A stretch of 64,000 nt of DNA from Variovorax sp. Root318D1 (GCF_001424835.1 NZ_LMCQ01000008.1:139281-203280), one strand, 5' to 3'. Counted from the first letter of the stretch, positions 37,064 through 46,550 are shown. Notes: generated from the sequence alone by a model not told the origin. Program-made: numbers and translations.

Positions 37064-37483
37064 TCAAGTTTTCTTGACCGCCTGCATCGACGCGAATTCG
37101 GTGGTCAGGGCCTGCACCTCAGGCGGAAAATCTGCAATCTCCTGGATCTGCCGGACCTCGATGACCTCGTTCTCGCTGCCGGGGCAGCGCGTGGCCCATT
37201 CGATGGCGGCGGCGCGCGAGGGCACGTCGATGATCCAGTAGCCGCCGAGCACTTCCTTGGCTTCGGCAAAAGGACCGTCCACCACCTTGGGCTTGCGCCC
37301 CGGAAAGCTCACGCGCGCGCCCATCGAGGGCGGGTGCAGGCCGTCACAGCTGATCAGAATGCCGGCCTTTTGCATCGACTCGTTGTAGGCCATCATGGCC
37401 CCCACCGCATCGACGTCGTCGGGAATGGTGCCGGGGGCGGCCGTTTCGTAGCCGTGGGGAATCATCAGCAGCATGAATCGCAT
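37064..37483 (-). CDS. YCII-family (DGPF) protein
   Basis: 139 residues with the family core MRFMLLMIPHGYE at the N-terminus and VVDGPFAEAKEVLGGYWIIDVPSRAAAIEWA in the middle. YCII proteins are small ferredoxin-like alpha/beta barrels with a conserved His/Asp pair of unproven function; the DGPF type is the usual target or partner of ECF42 sigma factors. It is the second of two adjacent copies and lies 2 bp before the sigma factor gene. ATG 37483 was chosen because it matches the MRFM start of the sister gene. Confidence 0.88.
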   Translation of the reverse strand: MRFMLLMIPHGYETAAPGTIPDDVDAVGAMMAYNESMQKAGILISCDGLHPPSMGARVSFPGRKPKVVDGPFAEAKEVLGGYWIIDVPSRAAAIEWATRCPGSENEVIEVRQIQEIADFPPEVQALTTEFASMQAVKKT

Positions 37484-37509
37484 GGTGGGTCTCCTTAGGT
37501 GCGGCCGGC

Positions 37510-37938
37510 TCAGTTGCCGGCCTTGCCGCGGGCCTCGGTCTCCGCGCGCAGGCGGTCTTCCTGCGCCAGCAGCTCGGGCGTCATCGAATCGCCGAAATCG
37601 GAGGCTTCGAAGACCTGGCGGATCTCGATCTCGCCCTCCTGGAACGGGCTGCGCTTGATCCACTCAATGGCTTCTTCCTTCGACTTGACCTGGAGCAGCC
37701 AGAAACCCGCGAGCAGTTCCTTCGTCTCGGCGAAGGGGCCGTCGATCACGGTGCGCTTCAGCCCGTCGCAGCGTACGCGCGCGCCCCTGGACGACGGATG
37801 CAGCCCTTCGCCCGCCAGCAGCACGCCGGCCTTGACCAGTTCCTCGTTGAACTTGCCCATGGCGGTGAGCAGCTCGGTGCTGGGCATCACGCCGGCTTCG
37901 GAATCCTTGTTAGCCTTGACCAGAACCATGAATCGCAT
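37510..37938 (-). CDS. YCII-family (DGPF) protein
   Basis: 142 residues, MRFMVLVKANKDSEAG..., with TVIDGPFAETKELLAGFWLLQVKSKEEAIEWI. It is clearly paralogous to the next gene (same start MRFM, same DGPFAE-KE core), so an ancient tandem duplication is likely. It leads the three-gene ECF42 module on the minus strand. Role unknown. Confidence 0.88.
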   Translation of the reverse strand: MRFMVLVKANKDSEAGVMPSTELLTAMGKFNEELVKAGVLLAGEGLHPSSRGARVRCDGLKRTVIDGPFAETKELLAGFWLLQVKSKEEAIEWIKRSPFQEGEIEIRQVFEASDFGDSMTPELLAQEDRLRAETEARGKAGN

Positions 37939-38068
37939 GTCGTTTCTCCTGAAGGTTGATGAGGTTGGGGAGCCGCAAAAACCACGTGCTCCTGTTCACA
38001 CGTCGGACGAGCGAAAGACAGATCGACACGTCCGCGCCGATCTATTTGTAATTATCTGTATCGGAAAC

Positions 38069-38497
38069 TCAGGGCAAATAACCGCAAAAGCGCAGGATGT
38101 GTCCATCCGGCTCGCGGATCGCGAATTCGCGCAGGCCCCAGGGTTGGGATGCCGGCGGCTCGACCACCGTCACTCCGCGCTTGACGTAGGCGGCGTGCAG
38201 GCCGTCGACGTCCTTGCCGACGTGGATCACGATTTCGCCGCGCCAGGGCGGCGTGCCGCGCGTGTTGCACTGCCAAAGCCGCAGGTAGACCGGATCGCCG
38301 TAGCTGCGGTCGCCCTTCTTGACCCGCGCATAGCTGGGCGGCTCGCCGGCGATGAAGTCGAGCTCGAAGCCCAGCACGTCGCGAAACCAGCGTGCGGCGC
38401 GCGTGACGTCGGACACCGGCAGCACCGGCTGCACCCCGTGGAATTCGTGCAGCGTGCCGAGATCGGGCGCGGCGGCCAGGCCGTCGGTCGCATCCAT
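38069..38497 (-). CDS. VOC-family (glyoxalase/bleomycin-resistance-like) protein
   Basis: 142 residues of the vicinal-oxygen-chelate fold: GVQPVLPVSDVTRAARWFRDVLGFELDF, then YARVKKGDRSYGDPVYLRLWQ and a C-terminal WGLREFAIREPDGHILRFCGY strand. Members are glyoxalases, dioxygenases or drug-binding proteins; the substrate cannot be told. Its ATG (38497) shares one base with the stop of the upstream SirB1 gene. Confidence 0.82.
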   Translation of the reverse strand: MDATDGLAAAPDLGTLHEFHGVQPVLPVSDVTRAARWFRDVLGFELDFIAGEPPSYARVKKGDRSYGDPVYLRLWQCNTRGTPPWRGEIVIHVGKDVDGLHAAYVKRGVTVVEPPASQPWGLREFAIREPDGHILRFCGYLP

Positions 38498-39348
38498 CAA
38501 TTGGCCTCGCGCCGCAATGCGGCTACGCGCTCGGCAATGGCGTCGACGTCGAGCGCGTCTTCGGCATGGGCCAGGTAAGTTTCGAGGTCGCGCACCGCAG
38601 CCGCGGTGTTGCCCTGCTCGGCATGCGCGATGCCGCGGTCGCGGTATTCGCCCCAGGCGCTGGGCAGCAGTGCGATCAACCGGTCTTGTACGGCAATGGC
38701 GCGCTGCCAGTCTTCCTGCGCGCGGTGCACTTCCTTCAGGTTGCGCAGCATGCGCCCGATGATTTCGCGCGAACTGGCCGGCTGCAGGTACAGCCCGAGC
38801 GGCACATCGAAATCGCCGACCAGCCCGTTGCTTCGCTTGTACGGTTCGAGCCGCTCGCCCAGTTCTTCGCGCGAGAGCGATTTGCCGGTGAAGGGGTCGA
38901 TGACCACCTGCCCCTTCGGCAAAGTGACCTTGAGCATGAAGTGGCCAGGAAAGCCAACGCCGCGCGCCTGCAGCCCAAGGCCCTGCGCCAGCTCCATCCA
39001 CAGCACCGCCAGCGAGATCGGAATACCGCGTCGCGTGCGCAAGACGGCGTTCAGGTAGCTGTTGTCGGGGTCGTAATAGTCGTTGACGTTGCCGCCAAAG
39101 TTCAGGTCGTTGAAGAAGAACTGGTTGAGGGCGCGCAGCCGGGCCAGAGGCGCGGCATCGGCTGGCAGCCGGCGCTTGAGGCGCGCCAGCAGCTGGTCGA
39201 CGTCGCCGAGCACCTGCTGCACGTCCAGGTCGGGGTATTCGTCCTGCGCAATGCTGGCGGCGGCCTCGAGCAGCGGAAAATGGTCGTCGCTCTGCACCAG
39301 CGATTCGAAATACGCGAGTGCGGTGGGAACCTGAAAGCTGAACGTCAT
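38497..39348 (-). CDS. SirB1 family protein (transglutaminase-like + TPR)
   Basis: 283 residues. The transglutaminase-like core has LNQFFFNDLNFGGN, YLNAVLRTRRGIPISLAVLWMELAQGLGL and GVGFPGHFMLKV; the C-terminal ~80 residues (NLKEVHRAQEDWQRAIAVQDRLIALLP..., YRDRGIAHAEQGN) are TPR-like. The catalytic Cys of transglutaminases is not obvious: the SL in GIPISLAVL occupies its region. SirB1 proteins are widespread, often near murJ or prmC, with no firmly known function. Confidence 0.83.
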   Translation of the reverse strand: MTFSFQVPTALAYFESLVQSDDHFPLLEAAASIAQDEYPDLDVQQVLGDVDQLLARLKRRLPADAAPLARLRALNQFFFNDLNFGGNVNDYYDPDNSYLNAVLRTRRGIPISLAVLWMELAQGLGLQARGVGFPGHFMLKVTLPKGQVVIDPFTGKSLSREELGERLEPYKRSNGLVGDFDVPLGLYLQPASSREIIGRMLRNLKEVHRAQEDWQRAIAVQDRLIALLPSAWGEYRDRGIAHAEQGNTAAAVRDLETYLAHAEDALDVDAIAERVAALRREAN

Positions 39349-39456
39349 GTGTCTTTGTAGAGGAGCATTCGGGGAGCGTCAAGGCGGTGTTTTCAGCTTG
39401 CACAATTTGCAAACAACCCTGTTGCGCGAGCTCCCACCGGGCACCGTCCGGGCCCC

Positions 39457-41010
39457 TTACCGGCGCATGAAACTGCGCAATCGCACGCCCACGGCCGCCA
39501 GCACTGCGAAATACAGCAGCCCCGCGCCCGCGATCAGCGCGGCCAGCAGCCCGATGCGATGCAGCCGCTGGGCACGCAGGCCCAGCCAGTCGAAATAGTA
39601 CGTGCCCCAGGCGAGCAAGGCCGCCAGCACCAGCGTGCCCGCCGTCACCTGCAGGATGAACTTGCCCCAGCCGGGCTCGGGCTTGTAGCTGCCGCGGCGG
39701 ATCAGGCCGACCAGGAGCCAGATGGCGTTGACCACCGCGCCAATGCCGATGGTCAGCGTGAGCGCGGCATGCTGCAGCACCGGCACCAGGAAGACGTTGA
39801 GCACCTGGATCAGCACCAGCACCGATACGGCAATGATCACCGGCGTGCGCATGTCGTGCTTGGCGTAGTAGCCCGGCGCCAGCACCTTGATGGCCACGAT
39901 GCCCACCAGCCCGACGCCGTAGCCCATCAGCGCCAGCGTGGTGCGCTTCACGTCGTCGTCGCCATAGGCGCCGTTGTGGAACAGCACGGCCACCAGCGGC
40001 TGCGAGAACAGCAACAGGGCAATGGCACAGGGCGCCGAGAGCAGCACCACCAGCCGGAGCCCCCAGTCGAGCAAGGCCGAGTAGCGCTCGTCGTCCTTGG
40101 CGGCGCGCGCGCCAGCCAGTTGCGGCATCAGCACCACGCCAAGCGCAACGCCCAGCATGGCCGTCGGAAACTCCATCAGGCGGTCGGCGTTGACCACCCA
40201 GGTCACGCTGCCGGTGGCAAGGTGCGAGGCGATCTGCGTGTTGATGAGCAGCGAAATCTGCGCCACGCTCACCCCCAGCAGGGCGGGCAGCATCAGCCTC
40301 ATGACCTTGCGCGTGGTGGGATCGGTCCAGGCGGTGCGCAGCGCCGTCCAGCTGGCACCGATGCGCGGCATGAGGCCCAGGGCGCGAAGGGCCGGCACTT
40401 GCAGCGCCAGCTGCAGCACCCCGCCGACCAGCACGCCGGCGCACTGGGCATAAATGGGCTCGATGCCGTAGCGCCTGAACAGCGGCGCGCCCACCACGAT
40501 GGCAAGAATGAGCGAAAGGTTCAGCAACACCGGCGAAGCGGCCGGCACCGCGAACTTGCGCCAGGTATTGAGCACACCACCCGCCAGCGCCACCAGCGAC
40601 ATGAAGCCGATGTAGGGAAACATCCAGCGCGTCATGACCACGGCCGCATCGAACCCCGCCAGGCCGCTCGCCATGGCCCACACGAGCCACGGAGCCCCCA
40701 CCACGCCAGCCACGCACAGGACCAGCAGCGCCCAGGTGAGCAGCGTGGCGACGTGGTCGATCAGCGCCTTGGCGCCCTCTTCGCCGGCCTCGGTCTTGCG
40801 CGCTGCGAGCACCGGCACGAAAGCCTGGCTGAAGGCGCCTTCGCCAAAAACCCGGCGGAACAGGTTGGGAATGCGGAACGCGACGTTGAAGGCATCGGTC
40901 AGGGCACTGACGCCGAATACCGAGGCAAAGAGCACGTCGCGCACGAGGCCCGTGATCCGCGATGCGAGCGTCAGCAGGGAAACGGTGGAAGCGGATTTGA
41001 GCAGGGACAC
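39457..41010 (-). CDS. murJ: Lipid II flippase MurJ
   Basis: 517 residues from GTG 41010, 14 predicted membrane segments. The N-terminus LKSASTVSLLTLASRITGLVRDVLFASVFG, then AFRIPNLFRRVFGEGAFSQAFVPV, matches MurJ/MviN. It moves lipid II across the inner membrane for peptidoglycan synthesis. GTG 41010 (VSLLKSAS) fits the family start; an ATG at 41058 adds 16 residues but overlaps the region just upstream of the divergent rpsT promoter. It diverges from rpsT, a common arrangement. Confidence 0.93.
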   Translation of the reverse strand: MSLLKSASTVSLLTLASRITGLVRDVLFASVFGVSALTDAFNVAFRIPNLFRRVFGEGAFSQAFVPVLAARKTEAGEEGAKALIDHVATLLTWALLVLCVAGVVGAPWLVWAMASGLAGFDAAVVMTRWMFPYIGFMSLVALAGGVLNTWRKFAVPAASPVLLNLSLILAIVVGAPLFRRYGIEPIYAQCAGVLVGGVLQLALQVPALRALGLMPRIGASWTALRTAWTDPTTRKVMRLMLPALLGVSVAQISLLINTQIASHLATGSVTWVVNADRLMEFPTAMLGVALGVVLMPQLAGARAAKDDERYSALLDWGLRLVVLLSAPCAIALLLFSQPLVAVLFHNGAYGDDDVKRTTLALMGYGVGLVGIVAIKVLAPGYYAKHDMRTPVIIAVSVLVLIQVLNVFLVPVLQHAALTLTIGIGAVVNAIWLLVGLIRRGSYKPEPGWGKFILQVTAGTLVLAALLAWGTYYFDWLGLRAQRLHRIGLLAALIAGAGLLYFAVLAAVGVRLRSFMRR

Positions 41011-41041
41011 GGGGCGAGTGTAGGGCCCGCCAAGCCCCCGA

Positions 41042-41071
41042 TTCGGTGAAAAAGGCAACCCAGCCTATAAT
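41042..41071 (+). promoter_or_regulatory. rpsT promoter
   Basis: A perfect -10 TATAAT at 41066-41071, preceded at 18 bp by TTCGGT (41042-41047), a poor -35. It would start transcription about 40 bp ahead of the rpsT ATG. Confidence 0.65.
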
Positions 41072-41116
41072 GGAGGGCTTTGCTGCATCATCCTCAGACA
41101 CCTAAGGAACTAAATC

Positions 41117-41431
41117 ATGGCATCCGCCAAGCCCAAGAAAAAGAACCCGCGCCTCGCCTCCGGCCGTAAGCGCGTCCGCCAGGACACCAAGCTCAACGCT
41201 GCGAACACCTCGCTGCGCTCCAAATACCGCACCGCCGTGAAGAATGTCGAAAAGGCCGTCCTGGCCGGCGACAAGACCAAGGCGAGCGAACTCTTCGCGA
41301 AGGCCCAGAGCATCGTCGACATCGTCGCCGACAAGGGCATCTTCCACAAGAACAAGGCAGCTCGCGACAAGAGCCGCCTGTCGGCGAAGGTCAAGGCCCT
41401 CGCCCTCGCGCCTGAAAAGGCCGCCGCCTGA
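41117..41431 (+). CDS. rpsT: 30S ribosomal protein S20
   Basis: 104 residues, basic: [27 protein letters not shown]..., then [14 protein letters not shown] and [22 protein letters not shown]. It binds 16S rRNA at the bottom of the body of the small subunit. Slightly longer than E. coli S20 (87 aa), as in other Comamonadaceae. Ribosome site AAGGAA lies just upstream of the ATG. Followed by a strong terminator. Confidence 0.97.
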   Translation: MASAKPKKKNPRLASGRKRVRQDTKLNAANTSLRSKYRTAVKNVEKAVLAGDKTKASELFAKAQSIVDIVADKGIFHKNKAARDKSRLSAKVKALALAPEKAAA

Positions 41432-41502
41432 CACCTGTCAGGCAAGCCCGGATCGGAATTCTCCGGTCCGCCGTTTGATCGGGGTGCGCTGCAGCAAAGT
41501 GT

Positions 41503-41528
41503 AAAAAACCGCCTTCGGGCGGTTTTTT
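41503..41528 (+). terminator. Rho-independent terminator after rpsT (bidirectional)
   Basis: AAAAAACCGCC and GGCGGTTTTTT pair perfectly around a TTCG tetraloop. The U-run serves rpsT; the opposite A-run makes it usable by the convergent DUF3579 gene too. Confidence 0.95.
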
Positions 41529-41563
41529 CATGTCCGATCGCTTCCCGAAGTGGAAGCGCTGGC

Positions 41564-41893
41564 TCAGGTTTTGAGTGGTGCGACGGGCGCGTCGGGGACC
41601 AGGCAGGCTTCGGCCACCTGCAAGTCGTTGTCCCGCGCGAAGTTGACGCAGAAGTCCCAGGCCATGGGCTCGGCATCGCGCAAGGCACGGTTCACGACCA
41701 CGCACTTGACCCCGTTGAGGGTCGTCGGAACGCACCAGGGCGAATAGCTGAGGTGGCTGCCGGGGTAGGCGCCGCCGGGCCGAAAAGAGCACATCACGCC
41801 GGCCAGCCGCTCGGCCCAGTCGCTCGGTCGAAAAGTCCGGCCATCATGGGTGATGCCCTGGATGAAGATTTCTTTGGCAGTGGGGGAAATCAT
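41564..41893 (-). CDS. DUF3579 family protein
   Basis: 109 residues starting MISPTAKEIFIQGITHDGRTFRPSDWAERLAGVM, with YSPWCVPTTLNGVKCVVV in the middle, the pattern of betaproteobacterial DUF3579 proteins, small and of unknown function. No membrane segment or signal peptide. It converges on rpsT and shares its terminator. ATG 41893 was chosen as the conserved domain begins there. Confidence 0.85.
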   Translation of the reverse strand: MISPTAKEIFIQGITHDGRTFRPSDWAERLAGVMCSFRPGGAYPGSHLSYSPWCVPTTLNGVKCVVVNRALRDAEPMAWDFCVNFARDNDLQVAEACLVPDAPVAPLKT

Positions 41894-42054
41894 CGTTGAA
41901 TCAGGCGCCCGGAGCGGGTGCTGCGGTGCAACAAGCGATTCTATCCGGCCCGCTTTTGCCTCCCTGACGGCGGGCATTGCTGTGATGCGGAATCCTCAAC
42001 GAAGCCGCCATGGGGCACGCCTAGAATCCGCGGTTCCCTTTCTGGAGAACCCGA

Positions 42055-43263
42055 ATGAGCGCTACCGCCCAGCCCACCTCGCCCCACGTCATGAACACCT
42101 ACGGTCGCCTGCCGATCGCGCTGTCGCACGGCCAGGGCTGCCGAGTCTGGGACACCACGGGCAAGGCGTACCTCGACGGCCTCGGCGGCATTGCGGTGAA
42201 CACGCTCGGCCACAACCACCCCGAGCTGGTGCCCGCGCTGCAGGACCAGATCAGCAAACTGATCCACAGCTCCAACTACTACCACGTGCCCGGGCAGGAA
42301 CAGCTGGCCACCAAGCTGACCGAGCTGTCGGGCCTGACCAATGCCTTTTTCTGCTGCACCGGACTGGAAGCCAACGAGGCCGCCCTGAAGCTCGCACGCA
42401 AGTTCGGCCACGACAAGGGCATCGAGCGGCCCGAGATCGTGGTGTACGAAGCCGCGTTCCACGGCCGCAGCATCGCCACCCTGTCGGCCACCGGCAACCC
42501 GAAGGTTCAGGCCGGCTTCGGCCCCCTGGTCGAGGGCTTCATCCGCGTACCGCTGAACGACATCGAGGCGCTCAAGAAGGCCACTGAGGGCAACCCCAAC
42601 GTGGTCGCGGTGTTCTTTGAAACCATTCAGGGCGAAGGCGGCATCAACCCGATGCGCGTGGATTACCTGAAGCAGGTCCGCGCCCTGTGCGACGCGCGCG
42701 ACTGGCTCATGATGATCGACGAAGTGCAGTGCGGCATGGGCCGCACCGGCAAGTGGTTCGCGCACCAGTGGGCCGGGATCAAGCCAGACGTGATGCCGCT
42801 GGCCAAGGGCCTGGGCTCGGGCGTGCCGATCGGCGCCGTCGTGGCCGGCCCCAAAGCCGCCAACATCTTCGGCCCGGGCAACCATGGCACCACCTTCGGC
42901 GGCAACCCGCTCGCGATGCGTGCCGGCATCGAGACCATCCGCATCATGGAAGAGCACAAGCTGCTCGAGAACGCCGCCACCGTTGGCGAGCACCTCAAGA
43001 GCGCGCTGGAGCGCGAAATCGGCGGCCTCGCGGGAGTGACGGAAATCCGCGGCCAGGGCCTGATGCTGGGCATCGAGCTGGACCGGCCCTGCGGCGTGAT
43101 CCTGAACCGCGCCTGCGACGCGGGCCTGCTGCTGAGCGTCACGGCCGACAAGGTGATTCGCCTCGTGCCGCCGCTCATCCTGAGCATTGCCGAGGCCGAC
43201 GAGATCGTCGCCATCCTCGCGCCCCTGGTGAAAACCTTTCTGTCGGAGCCCGTAGCGCAATGA
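42055..43263 (+). CDS. argD: Acetylornithine aminotransferase
   Basis: 402 residues of class-III PLP aminotransferases. It has the motifs GLGGIAVNTLGHNHPELV, CCTGLEANEAALKLAR and MIDEVQCGMGRTGKWFAHQWAGIKPDVMPLAKGLGSG, with PLP lysine K251. It makes N-acetylornithine from the semialdehyde in arginine synthesis and may also act on succinyldiaminopimelate. Its stop overlaps the argF ATG (ATGA), so the two arginine genes are translationally coupled. Confidence 0.94.
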   Translation: MSATAQPTSPHVMNTYGRLPIALSHGQGCRVWDTTGKAYLDGLGGIAVNTLGHNHPELVPALQDQISKLIHSSNYYHVPGQEQLATKLTELSGLTNAFFCCTGLEANEAALKLARKFGHDKGIERPEIVVYEAAFHGRSIATLSATGNPKVQAGFGPLVEGFIRVPLNDIEALKKATEGNPNVVAVFFETIQGEGGINPMRVDYLKQVRALCDARDWLMMIDEVQCGMGRTGKWFAHQWAGIKPDVMPLAKGLGSGVPIGAVVAGPKAANIFGPGNHGTTFGGNPLAMRAGIETIRIMEEHKLLENAATVGEHLKSALEREIGGLAGVTEIRGQGLMLGIELDRPCGVILNRACDAGLLLSVTADKVIRLVPPLILSIAEADEIVAILAPLVKTFLSEPVAQ

Positions 43264-44195
43264 CGACCGCCACCACGCCCAACGCCATCCGCCACTACCT
43301 GCAGTTCTCGGACTTCACGGCCGACGAATACGCCTACCTCTTCGATCGCATGGCGATCATCAAGAAGAAGTTCAAGACCTACGAAAAGCACCAGCCGCTG
43401 ACCGACCGCACGCTGGCCATGATCTTCGAGAAGGCCAGCACGCGCACTCGCGTGAGCTTCGAGGCGGGCATGTACCAGCTGGGCGGCAGCGTGGTGCACC
43501 TGACCACCGGCGACAGCCAGCTCGGCCGCGCCGAGCCCATCGAGGACAGCGCCAAGGTCATCAGCCGCATGGTCGACCTGGTGATGATCCGCACCTACGA
43601 GCAGACCAAGATCGACACCTTCGCCGCGCATTCGCGCGTGCCGGTGATCAACGGGCTGACCAACGAGTTCCACCCCTGCCAGATCCTCGCGGACATCTTC
43701 ACCTACATCGAGCATCGCGGCTCGATCCAGGGCAAGACCGTGGCCTGGGTGGGCGACGGCAACAACATGGCCAACACCTGGCTGCAGGCCAGCGAGATCC
43801 TGGGTTTCAAGGTGCACGTGAGCACGCCCAGCGGCTACGAGGTCGACCAGTCGGTGGCGGGCCTGCGCTCGGCCGACAGCTACCAGGTCTTCAAGGACCC
43901 GATGGAAGCCTGCCGCGGCGCCGACCTGGTGACCACCGACGTCTGGACCAGCATGGGCTACGAGTCCGAGAACGAGGCGCGCCGCAAGGCTTTTGCCGAC
44001 TGGTGCGTCGACGAAGACATGATGCGCATCGCACAGCCCGACGCCCTCTTCATGCACTGCCTGCCCGCGCATCGCGGCGAGGAAGTGCAGGCCGAGGTCA
44101 TCGACGGCCCGCAATCTGTGGTGTGGGACGAGGCCGAGAACCGGCTCCATGCGCAGAAGGCGCTGATGGAGTTCTTGCTCCTGGGCAGGCTCTGA
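43260..44195 (+). CDS. argF: Ornithine carbamoyltransferase
   Basis: 311 residues. The carbamoyl-phosphate motif STRTR is at 60-64, the FHPCQ motif near 139-143, and the ornithine motif HCLPAHRG near the C-terminus. It makes citrulline from ornithine and carbamoyl phosphate. Full length and typical; ATG coupled to argD. Confidence 0.97.
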   Translation: MTTATTPNAIRHYLQFSDFTADEYAYLFDRMAIIKKKFKTYEKHQPLTDRTLAMIFEKASTRTRVSFEAGMYQLGGSVVHLTTGDSQLGRAEPIEDSAKVISRMVDLVMIRTYEQTKIDTFAAHSRVPVINGLTNEFHPCQILADIFTYIEHRGSIQGKTVAWVGDGNNMANTWLQASEILGFKVHVSTPSGYEVDQSVAGLRSADSYQVFKDPMEACRGADLVTTDVWTSMGYESENEARRKAFADWCVDEDMMRIAQPDALFMHCLPAHRGEEVQAEVIDGPQSVVWDEAENRLHAQKALMEFLLLGRL

Positions 44196-44214
44196 ACAGC
44201 TGAAGCGCGGCCGC

Positions 44215-44523
44215 GTGTCCCATTGCCAGCAATGCGGCGCCTGCTGCGCCAGCTACCGCGTCGACTTCAGCGTGCATGAGCTCGACGACAACGGCGGGCG
44301 CGTGCCCTCGGGCCTCGCGGTCGAGGTGAACGATGCGCTTTGCCGCATGCGCGGCACCGACCACACGCCGATGCGCTGCGCGGCGCTGACCGGCAAGATC
44401 GGCCACGCCGTGGCCTGCGGCATCTACGAATGGCGCCCCAACCCGTGCCATGAGCTGCAGGCCGGCAGCGACGCCTGCGAGCGGGCGCGCTCGCGGCACG
44501 GGCTGCCGCCGCTCGATCACTGA
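44215..44523 (+). CDS. YkgJ family cysteine-cluster protein
   Basis: 102 residues from GTG 44215, CQQCGACCASYRVDFSVHELDD at the N-terminus, then MRCAALTG, VACGIYEWRPNPCHEL and DACERAR. The spaced Cys residues (CxxCGACC ... C ... C ... PC) are the YkgJ/UPF0153 iron- or zinc-binding cluster; function is unproven. It follows argF by 19 bp and may ride on the same transcript. Confidence 0.83.
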   Translation: MSHCQQCGACCASYRVDFSVHELDDNGGRVPSGLAVEVNDALCRMRGTDHTPMRCAALTGKIGHAVACGIYEWRPNPCHELQAGSDACERARSRHGLPPLDH

Positions 44524-44544
44524 CCCGGTTCATCTGGTCACGCA

Positions 44545-44568
44545 TGGTGTTGGAAATAACCGACACCA
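44545..44568 (+). promoter_or_regulatory. Candidate operator upstream of kynBUA
   Basis: A 24-bp near-palindrome: left arm TGGTGTTGG, spacer AAATAA, right arm CCGACACCA, 8 of 9 positions paired. It ends 30 bp before the kynB ATG, in the right place for a promoter-proximal regulator site. Kynurenine genes in other Proteobacteria are controlled by an Lrp/AsnC-type regulator (KynR); no such gene is adjacent here, so the binding protein is unknown. Confidence 0.5.
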
Positions 44569-44598
44569 CGACCCCTTGCCGGGCGCTAACTTCGCGCC

Positions 44599-45249
44599 AT
44601 GGCTTCCACACATCCTCAACGCATCTGGGACATTTCGCCGCCCGTGCATGAAGGCACGCCGGTGTTTCCCGGCGACACGCCCTATCAGCAGCGCTGGGCG
44701 GCGACCATTTCGCCGGAATGCCCAGTCAACGTCAGCGAGATCAAGCTCTCGCCGCATGTCGGCGCGCACGCCGATGCGCCCCTGCACTACGACCCCGAAG
44801 GCCAGACCATCGGCCTCGTGGACCTGGCCCCCTTCATCGGCCCCTGCCGCGTGATCCATGCCATTGCGAAGGGCCCGCTGATCGAGTGGGAGCACATTGC
44901 GCATGCGATCACGGGCGACCTGCCGCCCCGCGTGCTGGTGCGCACCTACGCGGCCATGCCCGTCGGCCATTGGGACCCGCAACTCGCGGCCTACGCGCCG
45001 GCCACCATCGAGCGCCTGGCGGCCATGGGCGTGAAGCTCATCGGCATCGACACCGCCAGCATCGACCCGGCCGACAGCAAGACGCTGGAAAGCCACCAGC
45101 GCATCCGCCGCCTCGACCTGCGCGTGCTCGAGAACCTCGTGCTCGACGAGGTGCCCGAGGGCGACTACGAACTCATCGCGCTGCCGCTCAAGCTGGTCAG
45201 CGCCGATGCCTCCCCCGTCCGCGCCGTGCTGCGCGAACTTTCACGCTGA
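44599..45249 (+). CDS. kynB: Kynurenine formamidase
   Basis: 216 residues of the cyclase/KynB family. The metal motif H53-x3-H57-x-D59 lies in [15 protein letters not shown], and the N-terminus has [18 protein letters not shown]. It hydrolyses N-formylkynurenine to kynurenine and formate, step two of tryptophan breakdown. kynU follows after 10 bp and kynA is further downstream, giving the whole route to anthranilate and alanine in one operon. Confidence 0.95.
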   Translation: MASTHPQRIWDISPPVHEGTPVFPGDTPYQQRWAATISPECPVNVSEIKLSPHVGAHADAPLHYDPEGQTIGLVDLAPFIGPCRVIHAIAKGPLIEWEHIAHAITGDLPPRVLVRTYAAMPVGHWDPQLAAYAPATIERLAAMGVKLIGIDTASIDPADSKTLESHQRIRRLDLRVLENLVLDEVPEGDYELIALPLKLVSADASPVRAVLRELSR

Positions 45250-45259
45250 AACACCGCCC

Positions 45260-46537
45260 ATGATGACTCTTGAAGACTGCCGCGCGCTCGACGCGCAAGA
45301 CCCGCTGCGCGCGCTGCGCGATCAATTCACATTGCCGGAAGGCGTGATCTACCTGGACGGCAATTCTCTCGGCGTGCTACCCAAGGCCGCGCCGGCGCGC
45401 ATCGCCGAAGTCGTCACCCAGGAATGGGGCCAGGGCCTGATCCGTTCGTGGAACACCGCGAGCTGGTTCGACCTCCCGCAGCGCCTGGGCGACAAGGTGG
45501 CGCGACTGATCGGCGCCGCTCCCGGCGAAGTGGTGTGCACCGACAGCACCTCGGTCAATCTCTACAAGGTGCTGTTCGCAGCGCTTTCGCAGCAAAAGGA
45601 CACCGGACGCAAGCTGGTGGTGAGCGAGCGGAGCAACTTCCCGACCGACCTCTACATCGCCGAGTCCCTTTGCCGCGAACGCGGTTTCACGCTCAAGCTG
45701 ATCGAGGCGGGCGAACTGCCCGCCGTACTGAACGATGAGGTTGCCGTGCTGATGCTCACGCACGTCAACTATCGCACCGGCGCCATGCACGACATGAAGG
45801 CCATCACCGCCGCGGCGCACGCCGCCGGTGCGCTGACCGTATGGGACTTGGCGCACAGCGCCGGCGCCGTACCTGTGGCATTGAACGACAGCAACGCCGA
45901 CTACGCCATCGGCTGCGGCTACAAATACCTGAACGGCGGGCCGGGCGCGCCCGCATTCGCATGGGTTCATACGCGGCATGCGGGTAAGTTCGAGCAGCCC
46001 CTGTCGGGCTGGTGGGGTCACGCGGCGCCGTTCGAGTTCACGCCGCACTACCGGCCCGCACCGGGCGTGGGCCGCTACCTCTGCGGCACGCAGCCGATCA
46101 TCGCTTTGGCCGGATTGGAATGCGGCCTGGACACCGTGCTGGCCGCCGAAGCATTCGACAAGGATCAAGGCGCCATGGCCGCGCTGCGCGCAAAGTCGCT
46201 CGCCCTCACCGACCTCTTCATCCAACTGGTGGAAGAGCGCTGCGCGGGCCAGGGCCTGTCGCTGGTCACGCCGCGCGAACACGCACAGCGCGGCTCGCAG
46301 GTGTGCCTGAGCCGCGGCGAAGGCGCGTACGCCATCGTGCAGGCGCTGATCGCGCGCGGCGTGATCGGCGACTACCGCGCGGGCGATTCGCAGATGGCCG
46401 ACATCCTGCGCTTCGGCTTCACGCCGTTGTACCTGGGCTTCGAGGACGTGTGGAACTCCGTCGAGCACCTGGTGCAGGTGCTCGAATCCGGCGAGTGGAA
46501 GCGCGAAGAATTCAACCGCAAGAACGCAGTGACCTGA
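45260..46537 (+). CDS. kynU: Kynureninase
   Basis: 425 residues, fold-type I PLP enzyme. [17 protein letters not shown] at the N-terminus and the PLP lysine K222 in [12 protein letters not shown] are diagnostic. It cleaves kynurenine to anthranilate and alanine. Two adjacent ATG codons are possible (45260, 45263). It belongs to kynB-kynU-[secreted protein]-kynA. Confidence 0.96.
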   Translation: MMTLEDCRALDAQDPLRALRDQFTLPEGVIYLDGNSLGVLPKAAPARIAEVVTQEWGQGLIRSWNTASWFDLPQRLGDKVARLIGAAPGEVVCTDSTSVNLYKVLFAALSQQKDTGRKLVVSERSNFPTDLYIAESLCRERGFTLKLIEAGELPAVLNDEVAVLMLTHVNYRTGAMHDMKAITAAAHAAGALTVWDLAHSAGAVPVALNDSNADYAIGCGYKYLNGGPGAPAFAWVHTRHAGKFEQPLSGWWGHAAPFEFTPHYRPAPGVGRYLCGTQPIIALAGLECGLDTVLAAEAFDKDQGAMAALRAKSLALTDLFIQLVEERCAGQGLSLVTPREHAQRGSQVCLSRGEGAYAIVQALIARGVIGDYRAGDSQMADILRFGFTPLYLGFEDVWNSVEHLVQVLESGEWKREEFNRKNAVT

Positions 46538-46550
46538 GCAAAACCTCCCC

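Noticed and set aside
39559..41049. Plus-strand open frame opposite murJ
   Set aside because: His/Gln/Arg-rich with no membrane or domain pattern, while the minus strand encodes a full MurJ.
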